Shown piece after piece: positions 31,116 through 42,216 of a DNA stretch of 64,000 nucleotides; within the stretch, counting starts at the first letter, position 1; every line of letters begins with the position of its first letter. The stretch comes from Stentor coeruleus. Its lineage: Eukaryota; Ciliophora; Heterotrichea; Heterotrichida; Stentoridae. Location of the stretch: positions 1 to 64,000 of the forward strand of contig MPUH01000144.1 of the NCBI GenBank assembly GCA_001970955.1, given 5' to 3'. Below the pieces are notes generated by a model, which saw nothing but the letters and a program-made list of their open reading frames with translations, was not told the DNA's origin and searched no databases. A program made the translations under genes and the position numbers.

Positions 31116-33113
31116 ATGAAAACTTTGAAATCGTCTAAGCTTTACTTTAATGACCTACTAGAACTCAATGAAAGATCTTTTAAAAGTCCTTGGAAAAGAG
31201 ATTTAACCCTAGAAAAAATTGATGAAATGACTGAGTTTTCCGAAGATACAATTATCCATCCACCTCGAGCATTAACAACACTTAAGCGCTGTACACCACT
31301 TTTTAAAGATATATATTGCAATAGAACTTTGTTTTTTAAAGATTTTCTATCTTTGTTATCGAAAAATCATCCAAAAATATACACTTATTTAATCAACAAA
31401 GCTATAGATTTAGAATTAATCACTCATCCTAAAAGAATAAACAATTTAGGAAAATCCAAAGGAGTTATACAACCTAATAATAACAATGAAAACAGTATAA
31501 AAAGCTCATCACCAGACACATCTTTAAGTAGTGATGATGAAATATCAGAAAAAGGTCATCAAATTTCTATCCCAGTGTCTAAGTCAGCAAGAGGGGGAAT
31601 TTTTTTTAAGAACTCATTGAGAATAATAAAAAAAAAACTTGAACCTCCACAAACAGCATCTAGTAGTGACTCTTCATCAATATATTCTTTAAGAAGTACA
31701 ACTAATACAAGATTTGGTATACTTAGAAAAAGAGTAACTTTGAAAAGTGCTGATCCTAAACTCAAGAATATTTTTAATATAATATCTGACAACAAGATGA
31801 GAATGATCCCTGAAGATTTCTTAAAGTTTCTGAATATGCGATATCCAGTGCAAGTTAGTGAGTCTATGCTAAAGTTTTTCAACTTTAAATTTTGGACTTA
31901 TAGTGATTTTATTACTGAAATGAACAAGTTTATTACTTGTGGAGAGCTAAAACACTTGCGTTTTTGTTTTAACATCTTTGACTTTGATAAAGATAGAAAA
32001 ATTACTTTTAAAGACGCATTTACTGCAATGGAAATAAGAAAAAGTAATCATTATGATGATGATATAATTCTTATAACTGATATGTTTGAGCTAAAACGTG
32101 AAGGTAAGCTTAAGAAAAATAAAGAACAAAATCTTATTAGAAGAAAAAGTACATTTGGTCTTATTAACGATACACTACAAAAATATGAACCCATACCTGT
32201 AATTTGTGCAGAAAACATGCAAACTAAACTTACGATAAATTTCAAAGAATTTTGCACAATCAGATTTAACGGAAGGCCTCAGATACTTCAAGATTTTTTT
32301 TTATATGTATGCAAATATAACTATATGATTGAAAAAGGGTTTATAGAAAGAAGTCCTCTACATTCAACCAAGACAAGCGAAACAATAGTAATGGAAATGA
32401 ATCTAAACCCTGATTTCAATGAAAAAATCAGTAAAAACGATAAATATGATTATTATTGTGCCCTTGATGCTTCAATGCGACTTTTTCAAAGAAACCAACT
32501 TGAAGACATGCTGAAGAAATTCAAGTTTTTAATGTCAGATGAGAAATTCAAAATTAAAGTTATAACAAAAGATAGTATGATTGAAAAACTTGTAAGTTTT
32601 ATATAGCCTAAACTTTTAGGGTATAAAAATGACTATTTAGCCATTAGACTTTATCAAGTGTTTTCACAAAATAAAGATTTGTCAAAGTCAACATTTTTAT
32701 TTAAAATAAATTCACTGATAAACGGCACAACATCATTTACAATAAATAGATTTGCATTTGATTTATATGATACAAGAACTGATGGGAAATTAACTGTTGA
32801 TGAGATTTATAAAATGTATGAAGCTTTACCTATTTCTTCAAAAGCATTTCAAGAATGTAATGTTATGGTTGAAATGTATATACAGTCTATTTTTGAAAGG
32901 GTAAGAGAAAAACTTAATCAGATTGAGTTTGCTAAGTTTGTTGAAGTTGTTGATGTTTCTTGTTTGGGGCTTGAGTTTATTGAGATGTTTAGAACACCAT
33001 TTGAAATGTGTTTTGGAAGAGTAAGTCAAGCTTTTCAAACTACTGTAGTTAGTAGTGAAGAAACTAAAAAGTATTATGAGACTAAATCAAGTCTTTTAAG
33101 TATAATAGGATAA
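31116..33113 (+). CDS. EF-hand protein, two exons
   Basis: Exon 1 (31116-32591) and exon 2 (32607-33113) join across a 15-nt intron, giving 660 residues. Two EF-hands are visible: DFDKDRKITFKD in exon 1 (about residue 290; Asp at position 12) and DTRTDGKLTVDE in exon 2. The first 200 residues are Ser-rich and basic in places (SSDSSSIYSLRS), probably disordered. No kinase, TM or other domain was seen. Without the intron the gene looks like two unrelated frames, the second starting at a GTG. It could be a cytoskeletal or cortical Ca2+ sensor; calcineurin-B-like pairs are a distant possibility. Confidence 0.85.
32592..32606 (+). other. 15-nt spliceosomal intron
   Basis: Reads gtaagttttatatag; phase 0. 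It removes an in-frame TAG and joins the two EF-hand-bearing frames. Confidence 0.9.
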
Positions 33114-34098
33114 ATAAGATTCCTGTGTTCATTTTTTAGAGTTTTTTTAGAATATGGAGAGAGGGGGAGTTGTGATTGATTTTATGCATTAACCCTATTA
33201 GCATTTAAATTACTGTTTTAAAATCCTGGTCTCTTTATTTCTCATAACCTTTTAAATCTTTAGCAAGCATTGCCTGAACCTTATCTCTTAATGAACCATA
33301 TAAAATTAATCATTATCCCTAATAATCACCCTTTATATACATAATAGCATTTTATCCTGAAATCATCTCACTCTAAATCCTAATCTTATCAACACAATCT
33401 ATCTTTATTATATAATAAATGCTCATACTATTTATAATTTTCTATAACTAGATATATGTATCATTGTATCCAGGCTTCATATCATCAAAGCATATAAACA
33501 CAACTGCTCATATACATTTCGACTATAAATACAACACAAATTGTCCATTATCAATAAAAATCCACATAAACTTGGCATATCACTTCTATAAAAAACCCTT
33601 AATCTTTTTGTCAGAAAATTAATACTACAGAGAACATCAGAAAAAAATATAAATCAAACAAAAGTTTATATAAATTCAAGATAAGACTGATTCAAAGATT
33701 TTATTAGTAAATGGGTGTTGTGTGTCTTCACTTATAAAAACCTAATACAAAATATATAAGATCAGTTAGACTTGTGATACTAATATTTTTTCAGATTTAT
33801 TTTATTTACCCATTAATAAATTCCCTCAGTATTTGTAATCCACTATCAACAAAATCATATAACATATGCTATAATAAAACAAATCACAATAGTATTAATA
33901 AGGAAAAAATTATAAAGTCAAAATGTGAAATCGAGTTTCTATGAAGTTATAAAAAAGCTTAAAACTTATTTGAAAATTAATATAAAATCACAGCTTAAAT
34001 TTCTTTAAAATTATAAATCTTAATAAATCCAAGTTAAAACCTTATAGTTAGTATATTATTAGATTTAAGCCTGCAATTTGTAATATTAGATTAGAAAA
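33114..34098. other. AT-rich spacer, about 1 kb
   Basis: The first 60 bp are G-rich on the plus strand (gagagagggggagttgtg), then the plus strand is C-rich and G-poor through about 33620. No frame or RNA gene was recognised. Confidence 0.5.
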
Positions 34099-34347
34099 AT
34101 GTCATATGAAGGTTCAGACTCTGATGGAAGTATACTGAGTTTAACTCCTTATAACAATACAAAAATCAGTGTTTGTATGTCTATAGACCCTTATGCATCT
34201 CAGTCTGTTGATATTATTAATGATAAAGACTCACTTATCACAATATCTACCTTAGGCAAATACACTCGGTCTTTTAACATACCTGCTACAAGGAAAAAAT
34301 ATGTTCAAGATATAACTCACAATAAATGCACTTGCAGCTTATTTTAA
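34099..34347 (+). CDS. Small protein with a possible CaaX box
   Basis: An 82-residue hydrophilic protein starting MSYEGSDSDGS and ending KCTCSLF. The last four residues CSLF fit a CaaX prenylation box (terminal Phe favours geranylgeranylation or farnesylation), and the Cys two residues before it could be palmitoylated. No TM segment or other domain. The ATG is preceded by an A-rich leader, and codon use is like that of the neighbours. If real, it is a small membrane-tethered protein. The short length lowers certainty. Confidence 0.6.
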   Translation: MSYEGSDSDGSILSLTPYNNTKISVCMSIDPYASQSVDIINDKDSLITISTLGKYTRSFNIPATRKKYVQDITHNKCTCSLF

Positions 34348-34923
34348 TAATACTGTATATTTTTCAATTAAATCATGCTAAAAAGTAGTATATTATCTTA
34401 AAAATTTAGGCTTAATGATATTTATATGAATGAAGTTTGGATTTTGATAAAGTTTGTAAAATGTGAACTTATGTATGAGATTTTTTTAAATAATTTATGG
34501 AAGTTGTCAAGAAGTTGTAGAATATACCATTTTTGTTAGAAGCTATTTAGAGTTTTGATGAAGTAGTTTGGTGTAATGTTGATAATTTAGGTTTGGGAAG
34601 TTTGTGATGTATGATAATAAAGGATTTGGAAAGAAGTTAGGGTGGTTGTTTTGAGTATTTAGATTTTGATAGAGTATATTTAGTAATTTGGGTTTTTTAA
34701 GGGTTAGAGTATGGGTTATTTTAGAGATATAATTTTATTTAATTATTGTCGATTACTAGTTATATTCGTAGTTTTTTTTTTCATAAAAACTAAACTTCTA
34801 AAATACTCATAATAAAATCACACAAAGTAACCTTTAAATTATATATTAAAATAGCTTATATATAAATCTCATCACCCAATTCTAAGTATATACAATTAAA
34901 CCACAAAAGACACTTACAATAAA
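34348..34923. other. Spacer showing a clear G-to-C skew switch
   Basis: From 34420 to about 34700 the plus strand is G-rich and almost free of C. From about 34780 to 34920 it is C-rich and nearly free of G. This is a good example of the skew pattern discussed in the findings. No gene. Confidence 0.55.
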
Positions 34924-35718
34924 ATGGAAGTTAAAAATTTTGCTCAACAAGATAAAGAAGAGCATCTTTACACAACTCATTATAGCAAATTAAATATCGA
35001 CATACTAGAGCTTAAAATTAAAGAAAAAGATCAGTTACTAATAGAACTTTCTTCAATAAACAAAGAAATATATCAAGAAATGTCTAACTTGCAAAAAATG
35101 CTTCAGATATCAAAAGACGAAAGAGACACTTTATTAGAAGAAAATATCAACATCAAAAACCAACTTATTGAAAAAAATACTTGCATTACCTCACAAGAAA
35201 CAATTATATCAAAACTAAAATCCCAAATCTCCGAAATCACTAACAACCCCTCATTCTCTTTAGAAGAAAGGTCATTAGGATGGGGACAAAAAGAGCTTTT
35301 TCTCCAAGAACTAAAAAACCTTCAAAATAAATATGATAGTAGAGAAGATCTTGTTATTTCCTTACAAAATGAAAGGGTTAAGCTTTTAAATGATAATGAC
35401 AAGTTAAGATATAATTGTGAAATTATGGACCATGTTTGTAGGATTGTTGATGCTCAGCCTGGAAATGTTGTAGAAGTTGTTAAAAGATTAAAAGTTTCAC
35501 AAAGTTTTCCTGTTGTTGCTAATGATAATTCACTTGATTTTATATGTAAACAAATTGGGTGTAAGAGTTTTGATGAATTAATTAAGGTGGTTTATCAGAT
35601 GGAAACGGAGATCGGTGATTATAAAAAGGTATTTGCTAGGGTTAAAAGATATTTTCATTTACAAACTGGGGCAAGTTTGGAAGAACTTGATAGGTATATT
35701 GGGAATTTGATAGTTTAA
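34924..35718 (+). CDS. Coiled-coil protein, possibly CEP70-like
   Basis: A 264-residue protein. Residues about 20-160 form a long coiled coil (KEKDQLLIELSSINKEIYQE and onward). A C-terminal helical part follows: HVCRIVDAQPGNVVEVVKRL, then CKSFDELIKVVYQMETEIGD and GASLEELDRYIG. The last two pieces loosely recall the C-terminal half of the centrosomal protein CEP70, but I cannot align it and give this as a weak suggestion. No catalytic motif. The next gene with a centriolar match, CEP44, is about 4 kb downstream on the same strand. Confidence 0.7.
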   Translation: MEVKNFAQQDKEEHLYTTHYSKLNIDILELKIKEKDQLLIELSSINKEIYQEMSNLQKMLQISKDERDTLLEENINIKNQLIEKNTCITSQETIISKLKSQISEITNNPSFSLEERSLGWGQKELFLQELKNLQNKYDSREDLVISLQNERVKLLNDNDKLRYNCEIMDHVCRIVDAQPGNVVEVVKRLKVSQSFPVVANDNSLDFICKQIGCKSFDELIKVVYQMETEIGDYKKVFARVKRYFHLQTGASLEELDRYIGNLIV

Positions 35719-36179
35719 GTGTTAAAATTTTGTGTATTAAAGAGTGTTTTTATGTTTGAGTTTTGAAGTTATTTTTATGGAAGGTAGGCTGAGATATTTT
35801 TGGAATTTTAGGAGTTGGTAAAGAAGTTTATGGTAAGATTTGGGTTTTTTTGTAATAAATTGAGAATTTATTATAGGCATTTATGGGTTTTTAACATGCT
35901 GATTTGATTGAAAGATAAGAATTTACTTATTCAAGCAATACAACATTCTTATTTTCTAATTATTCTAAAATAATCTTATATCACATAATAAAAATCCAAA
36001 AGCATCACCTTATTACAACAATTCTTAAACTATCTATAATCACTCTAACTCACAATTACTAAATCAAATCAAAAATGATTTTCTATAAATCCCTAACTTT
36101 AATTCCTTCCTTTCTTATCAAACCTTGAAAAATTACTTAATCTAAATCCTGGTGAATAAAAGGTTTACTAACTATAAAT
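35719..36179. other. Spacer with G-to-C skew switch
   Basis: The first 180 bp are G-rich and C-poor, and the last 240 bp are C-rich and G-poor on the plus strand. No gene. Confidence 0.5.
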
Positions 36180-37321
36180 ATGCTTATCCTTATGCTTTCT
36201 TTGCATCAAGCTTTTGGAGAAGTGTGTTCCTCTTTTAGCTGTGCTTCAATATCAGGAGGACTCTTAAGCCAAACTTGTATCAATCAAGAAGGAAGTACTT
36301 ATGATTTGTCAATTTGCACAGATGAATATTATTATTATTGTCCACCAAATCTCAACAATACTGTCTGCACTTTGCCACCAACAATAAGCGATATCAACAT
36401 ATCATATCCTGGTGAACCTTGCACATATGATAGAAATTGTTTAAATAGTATTTGCAACAATGGCACATGTCAAGGTGTTGACTTTAATGCATCATGTGTT
36501 GATTCTAGCCAATGTTCACCTGGGTTCTATTGCAATAAGACCTGTCAAAATTTAGCTAAACAAAATTACCCGTGTTTAAACCAGAATAATCAAAATGATG
36601 ATACTATATGCTCATACGATCTTGCATGCCATAAAGGTCTATGCACTGGGTTATTTACACTTATTCCAGGGACTGTTGTTGAAACATGCAACAATAACAT
36701 CAACTTTATGATCTTGCATGCCATAAAGGTCTATGCACTGGGTTATTTACACTTATTCCAGGGACTGTTGTTGAAACATGCAACAATAACATCAACTTTA
36801 TGTGTAGTTCCGGCTACTGCATAACCAATAACTCTAACATAAACATATGTGTAGCCTCAACTCCAACAAACGGAACAGTACCTAAACAATGCACATACAA
36901 TGGAGACTGTCTTGTTGCAAGTGATAATATAGAATATTCTACAATATGTAGTTGCGGATATAATCCAAATGCATATTCTTATTGTGGTTTATCATCTGGT
37001 GATAATGATTTTATTCAGTTAACTTTGTTATTGAAAGAATGGTTTAGTTCAACTAATGTGACGAATTGTAACACGAAAAGACGCTTTGAACCTGTTTGTA
37101 TCAACCAATATGCAAGTCAAGGTCAAGCGATTAACTTGACTTATTTCTATCAAAATTATATCAACTATGCTAATATTCAAGAAAATGATCAATGTATTAA
37201 AGCGATATATACAAGCGATTATTGGAATGCTTATCAAGCCTATATTTCTCAATTCACACCAAAACCCAAGTCTAGTTCTGCAGTTGCCTTAGTTTTAGTT
37301 ACCTTTTTATATCTCCTTTAA
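36180..37321 (+). CDS. Secreted Cys-rich surface protein, probably GPI-anchored
   Basis: A signal peptide (MLILMLSLHQAFG) is followed by many Cys in short modules: CTYDRNCLNSICNNGTCQG, then SQCSPGFYCNKTCQ, SSGYCITNNSN and QCTYNGDC. The protein ends in a hydrophobic tail after a small-residue spacer (KPKSSSAVALVLVTFLYLL), a typical GPI-attachment signal. A perfect 92-bp duplication (36618-36709 and 36710-36801) shifts the frame; with one copy the gene reads as one protein of about 349 residues. The modules resemble ciliate Cys-rich surface and leishmanolysin-associated proteins but match no named domain that I can be sure of. It is likely on the cell surface. Confidence 0.8.
36618..36801 (+). 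repeat. Perfect 92-bp tandem duplication inside a gene
   Basis: 36618-36709 and 36710-36801 are identical over 92 bp, with no N between them. 92 is not a multiple of three, so the gene is frame-shifted. It is probably an assembly overlap left in place; a real recent duplication is possible. Confidence 0.9.
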
Positions 37322-37939
37322 ATAGCTCTTAACAATTTATTTTGATATGGAAAACAATTTAATAAACTTTTAATCAATTATAGCATATAAAGTATAAGAG
37401 AAAAGCTGAGACTGTTTAGAATTTTTTTGGAAAAAAAAACAAGAATTTATGCTTATTGTGTATTATAAAGGATTCAAGTTGGATAATAAACTTTTGAGGA
37501 TTAATTATCATATTGAGACAAAAAGAAATTTTAAAATAGTTCAGATTAAGAAAGAGAAAATTATTAGAATGTTTGGACAGGTGCAGGAAATTAAGATAGG
37601 ATGACTTAGTTTTAGTAGTAAGAGTTTTTGAATGATGGTTTTTTTATAAGAAGTTAATTTAAAAATATTTGATTGCTATAACTTACTTGATTAACAGATT
37701 AAATTATAAGTGCTTTTAGATTAGCTTTATTGTTAATAATGTTTAAAAACAATATTTAACTAGTGGAATTTAATTGTGGTAATATAGAAAAACAATATAA
37801 AATAAGTATGTTTAAAGAAATATAATCATTAGTATTGTTAAAAGCTAAAGAGATACATAGACTTAAAATATTGAAAATATGACTCAAAAAATATATTAAG
37901 GTTATTAAATTAACTTATCTATGGACTAAGAATTTATAT
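37322..37939. other. AT-rich spacer
   Basis: The first 330 bp are G-rich and C-poor on the plus strand, and the rest is AT-rich. No gene was seen. Confidence 0.5.
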
Positions 37940-39019
37940 ATGGAAACTGCTCAGGAATTAAAGCAAACTTTAAACGTATTGAAAAGAGCTTTGATTATAG
38001 AAAGAGAAGAAAGAAAAGAAAATGCAGCAAATTTGGAGGCAACAAAAGTTAAACTCAAAGCCATCGATGAAGAAATAGAAGCAAAAGTAGCATATAAACA
38101 GGTAATCCAACTCAATACAATAACAGAAAAGCAAGGACAACTTGATGAAGAGCTTTCCAAAGCTAAAGACCGACTAAAAAATCTACCAAAGGCAAAACCA
38201 ACTCCGCAAAAAACATCCGGTTCAGGTTCAACAAAAAGCATCCAGGCACTTGAGCAGCAAAACGAGAAACTTATGGAAGAATATTCAACATTAACCAGAG
38301 AAAACAAAGAAGATGAAGAAAAAGTTATAAAACTCAAACAGTATCTTTTATTCAGAGAATTAGAATCTTATACAAAAGAGCTTTCGAAAACTGATGAAAT
38401 AATAAAAGAAATCAACAATTCAGTGATTAGAAAAAATGATGAAGTTAATAACAAAATCTCCAGTCTTTCTAATGAAATCGCAGAAATTGTGAAAAATAAA
38501 ATGCGTACATTAGAAAAGAATTCTGAATATGAAGAAGATATACAAAATATTCTAATAACAAATAAAAGAATGTCTGAAGATACTAATAACCTTAAAGACT
38601 TTATTAAGAATAAAAGTGAATTAGAAAATCGGCTTATTGAAAGTGTAAAATCTCATGAGGCAATGGAATTAGATTTAGAAAGCCAAGTATTAAGATGTAA
38701 AACACAACTTTTTGATTCTAATGATTTCTATCAAGAATTCGAAATAAAAGTGTTTAGTTTGATGATGAAATGTAAAGGGTCGATGATTATAAAGAAAAAT
38801 AATACTGGGGAATTTGTTATTGAGTTATTATATAAAACGAAAAAAGAGTGTATTTTTTTTAGAGAAATTAGTAATGTCTATGAACATCAGAATAAAGATG
38901 ACAGATTTGTTATCGAGTATAATAATAAAACAAAAGAAATCCTTGCTGAAAATAAAGGAGAAATTGTTGCTAGGATTCGTGAAATTATCCAAAGAAGTCA
39001 GGGAATATATTCAATATAA
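37940..39019 (+). CDS. Long coiled-coil protein
   Basis: A 359-residue protein. Residues 1-95 and 105-260 are strongly heptad-like and very rich in Glu and Lys, broken by a Pro/Thr/Ser stretch near residue 90-100 (PKAKPTPQKTSGSGS). The last 90 residues change character: alternating hydrophobic strands (SMIIKKNNTGEFVIELL, FVIEYNNKTKEILAE) and a final helix suggest a small globular C-terminal domain of PH-like or similar fold. No family was recognised. A structural or scaffolding role is likely. Confidence 0.75.
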   Translation: METAQELKQTLNVLKRALIIEREERKENAANLEATKVKLKAIDEEIEAKVAYKQVIQLNTITEKQGQLDEELSKAKDRLKNLPKAKPTPQKTSGSGSTKSIQALEQQNEKLMEEYSTLTRENKEDEEKVIKLKQYLLFRELESYTKELSKTDEIIKEINNSVIRKNDEVNNKISSLSNEIAEIVKNKMRTLEKNSEYEEDIQNILITNKRMSEDTNNLKDFIKNKSELENRLIESVKSHEAMELDLESQVLRCKTQLFDSNDFYQEFEIKVFSLMMKCKGSMIIKKNNTGEFVIELLYKTKKECIFFREISNVYEHQNKDDRFVIEYNNKTKEILAENKGEIVARIREIIQRSQGIYSI

Positions 39020-39523
39020 TTATTTATTCCTCGTTCACTTTAATACGTTTAGGTTAGTTTTTATTTTTATTCTTTTGGCATGTTTGGAGTATTTTTAATA
39101 AAAAGATGTTTATAACAAGATGCTTTACAAACTATTATTATTAAAAAAGCATAATAGAAAGGTTTTTTATTTAGTATTTTGTCACTATATATGCTAATTA
39201 TTTTGATAAAATTTTGGAAATTGTTTGAAGAAAAACTTTAGAGAACAAAAAATACAGGTAAAAAAATTAAAAATCCAAAAGTGGAAATCACTCAGATTTC
39301 ACTTAATCTTACTATAAATCATAACTTTTGCAAAAATTAAATTAAGAAACTATATAGAAAACTGTTTATAGTGTAATGATGAAAGTATTAAATTTACTAT
39401 ATCATATACAATTCAATAAAAATCATGTGCAAATAAATAACTTATCTTCAAAATTCAATTTTTCTAATCAAAGTCATTCTAATTTTGACTTCCGAAAAGC
39501 TTCAAAAAAATATAATTTAAAAA
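39020..39523. other. AT-rich spacer
   Basis: 504 bp between two plus-strand genes. No frame or RNA gene was recognised. Confidence 0.5.
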
Positions 39524-40447
39524 ATGTCACTTGGAGATATCAATAACCATCGAGAAAAACTTAGAGCTGAGCTTAGGGCAATAAAGTATACAGACCCAGT
39601 TGATTTAAAAGGCTTAACTGAAGGTGAAGCTTCAAGCATGCTTCCTATAATTCACTATTTGTTATTATCTTATTCAAAAGTCTTCGCTGAGTACATTGTA
39701 GATCAAGGTTTTGATATTATGAGCAAAAACGATTTCTGCTTTATGGAATCAGTGTTTAAACTTATGAGAAATAAATTCAACTATCAACCCGTATTAAAAA
39801 TAGGCCAATTTTTGTCTTCAGGTTTTGCAGAACGGAAGCTCATGATGGTTCTTCAAATGATTGAAGTTGTTAAAAAAAAAGCTGGAGAGCTACAAAGGTA
39901 TCAACAAGCTGAAGAACGTAAATCAAGATCTCCATATAGATCTGTAGAAGATGAAAATATTAAAGTCCAAACACCACCAAAGCCTTCTTCAAAAATATAC
40001 AGAGATCCAGAGGAAATTTTAAAAGATTATTCAGATATTCTTAAAAAAAATAAGTTTTCAATAGAACAATTTAATGAAACTGATAATGTTGAAGTTCAAA
40101 AAGAAGAAAAAGATTACAAAATTGTTGATAAAAACCAAAATTTAGATGAAATTTATAGAATTGTTGCTGAGGTTATCGCTGAGAATAGGATGATGAAAGA
40201 GAAAATATCTGAACAAGAAGAAAAAATAAAGAAAATGGATAAAAAGCTTGAGAGTCAAACAGCGTTATTGCAACTTATTAGTAGTAAGGTTAAGGTTTTA
40301 GAAAATTCTGAGAAGAAAGAGTTTCAGATGAAGAGTGAGAGGAAAAATCAGGATGAAGGATTACTTTCAAAACTTGGGATACCATCAGGAAATGCTGGTT
40401 ATAGGGCTTATATCGATAAGAAAGAAGAATTTTATGAAGAATCATAA
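39524..40447 (+). CDS. CEP44: CEP44 homologue (centriole/basal-body protein)
   Basis: A 307-residue protein. Residues 5-125 match the conserved N-terminal CEP44 domain: KLRAELRAIKYTDPVDLKGL, SMLPIIHYLLLSYS, then KNDFCFMESVFKLMRNKFNY and QFLSSGFAERK. Human CEP44 reads very similarly at each of these. In animals CEP44 sits in the centriole lumen, binds microtubules and is needed to turn centrioles into centrosomes. In ciliates a basal-body role is expected by inference. The C-terminal half is charged, with coiled coil around residues 205-265, and shorter than in animals. Intronless. Confidence 0.88.
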   Translation: MSLGDINNHREKLRAELRAIKYTDPVDLKGLTEGEASSMLPIIHYLLLSYSKVFAEYIVDQGFDIMSKNDFCFMESVFKLMRNKFNYQPVLKIGQFLSSGFAERKLMMVLQMIEVVKKKAGELQRYQQAEERKSRSPYRSVEDENIKVQTPPKPSSKIYRDPEEILKDYSDILKKNKFSIEQFNETDNVEVQKEEKDYKIVDKNQNLDEIYRIVAEVIAENRMMKEKISEQEEKIKKMDKKLESQTALLQLISSKVKVLENSEKKEFQMKSERKNQDEGLLSKLGIPSGNAGYRAYIDKKEEFYEES

Positions 40448-40717
40448 TTATAATAGATGAAAATACTTATATGTTTATTTATAGGGAGAATTTTAGGGGT
40501 TTTAGTAATTTAGATGTGGAAAGATTAAAAATAAGATAATTTGGGGAAATTATGGAAGAGAAGGTAAATTAAATAAATGATGGTTTATGATATTTTTTTT
40601 AATGATAATGGATTTGTGATAGGATTGAAGAAATATTTTAGAGAATTTGAAACTAGGATGATTTAAAATAATGGTTTATATGGGAGAAAATTACCTAATG
40701 ATTTTTTATTACTTAAA

Positions 40718-41947
40718 CTAAGCGAGTATATGCTCATTTAATTGGTCAATATGCTTGATTAGTTCTAATTTTTCGGAGTTTAATTGGTTGATCATATTTT
40801 CAAGTTGACTCATTCTGCAACCAGTATTATCACTATTTTTAATCCTATGAATCTCAAGACTTTTTTCCGTTACAACCTCAGTCAACTTATGAATTTCTTC
40901 TTCAAATGCATTGTTAATCTCCTTTAAATTCTCTATCTCAATACAATACTTATTATCTAATTCATCTTTCATATTTTTATTCACAATTTTCAAATTTTCA
41001 TTAATTTTCTTCCAATTTTCATTTTCGCAATTGCGCTGAATTTTTAAGGCTTCAAATTGGTCCTATATTAAAATCACTATATTTTTTTTGTATTCTTCAC
41101 TAAGTAAAGAATTATTTTTTTGAATAGAGCATATAATTGCTTTTTGATTGTCTATTTTGTATTTTAAAATTTCGATTTCCTTATTTTTTTCATCAAGTTC
41201 ATTAGTATTTTGCGTAATAATCATATCTTTAACTTGAACTTCTTTTATCATCTTTTGAACACGAACTTCTAACTCTGTATTTTTTATAGAAAGTTCATTA
41301 TTCTCAAGAGCCTTTTCATAAATACTTTTATTATGCTGTTCATTCAGTTTCTCTATATCAGCCTGTATAAAAATCACTTTATAATTAGAAAATTCGCTCT
41401 TAATTAGCAGAAGTTCTTTTTGAGAATTCTCCAGTTTTTCTTCAAGTTGATTAATTTGTTTTTTGAAATTTTCATAATTACTACTATCAGTGTCTACAAA
41501 ATCATTTTTTATATGATTATGCGTATCTATTAAGAAATTCAGACTTGAAGATTTTTTAAAAGAACGATTTATTTTTTCATCAGTATTGGTTTCTATGCTT
41601 TTTCTGCCTTTTGTAGTTGGTGGGTTTGCAGATTGTTTATCAATGTTTTTTTGGATATCATTTGATTTTTGAGACTCTGAATTTATAATAATATTATCAA
41701 CTTTTTTTTGCATAGAACTTTTCTTACGCTGGTTTTTATTTGGAAAAGGTGGAGTTAAAGTATTTTGCTGCGATTTACTAGATTTCTTAGCTTTTAATCT
41801 TGAACTACGTCTGAGTCCATTCTCTGGGTCTACAAATAACCCTAAACTATCTAAAGCCTCATATGTATCAATATCTTCTTTAGAGTACGAAGTTGAACAT
41901 TGCTCAAATTGAATTTTGCTATATGCATTCGTTCCTTTAAAATCCAT
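40718..41947 (-). CDS. Coiled-coil protein, two or three exons
   Basis: Exon 41078-41947 (290 codons) and exon 40718-41062 join across a 15-nt intron at 41063-41077, giving about 404 residues. A further intron is likely at 41363-41377, which would shorten the protein by five residues. The first 150 residues are Ser/Lys-rich and basic (RRSSRLKAKKSSKSQQ, KNQRKKSSMQKK), probably disordered or DNA- or microtubule-binding. The rest is continuous coiled coil to the end. No catalytic domain. I do not recognise the family; a cytoskeletal or chromosomal linker role is possible. Confidence 0.8.
41063..41077 (-). other. 15-nt spliceosomal intron
   Basis: On the minus strand it reads gtgattttaatatag. 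It starts GTG rather than GTA, phase 0. It removes an in-frame TAG and joins two coiled-coil exons in the same gene. Confidence 0.85.
41363..41377 (-). other. Candidate 15-nt intron without an in-frame stop
   Basis: On the minus strand it reads gtgatttttatacag. It is very like the sure intron exactly 300 nt further on. It would otherwise code VIFIQ, a hydrophobic insert in a charged coiled coil. Removal keeps the frame. Confidence 0.6.
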
Positions 41948-42216
41948 TTTTTATATATATGCAATTTTGTAATTTCCCATATAAATACCCAATACTTATT
42001 CAATCCTATAATCTAATCCTATCATTTTAATTCATAACCCTTTTAGCTATACCAAAAACTGATTATTAAATCCAAACTAACTTTTTAAACTATTATAATA
42101 TCTTCATATCACAAATAAAAATTATTAAATCACATAAAATAACCAATAAAAAACCTCCACATCAATATATCTATTTCAGATTAGGAAAGTATATTCAAAA
42201 ATTCAGTTTCTTATAA

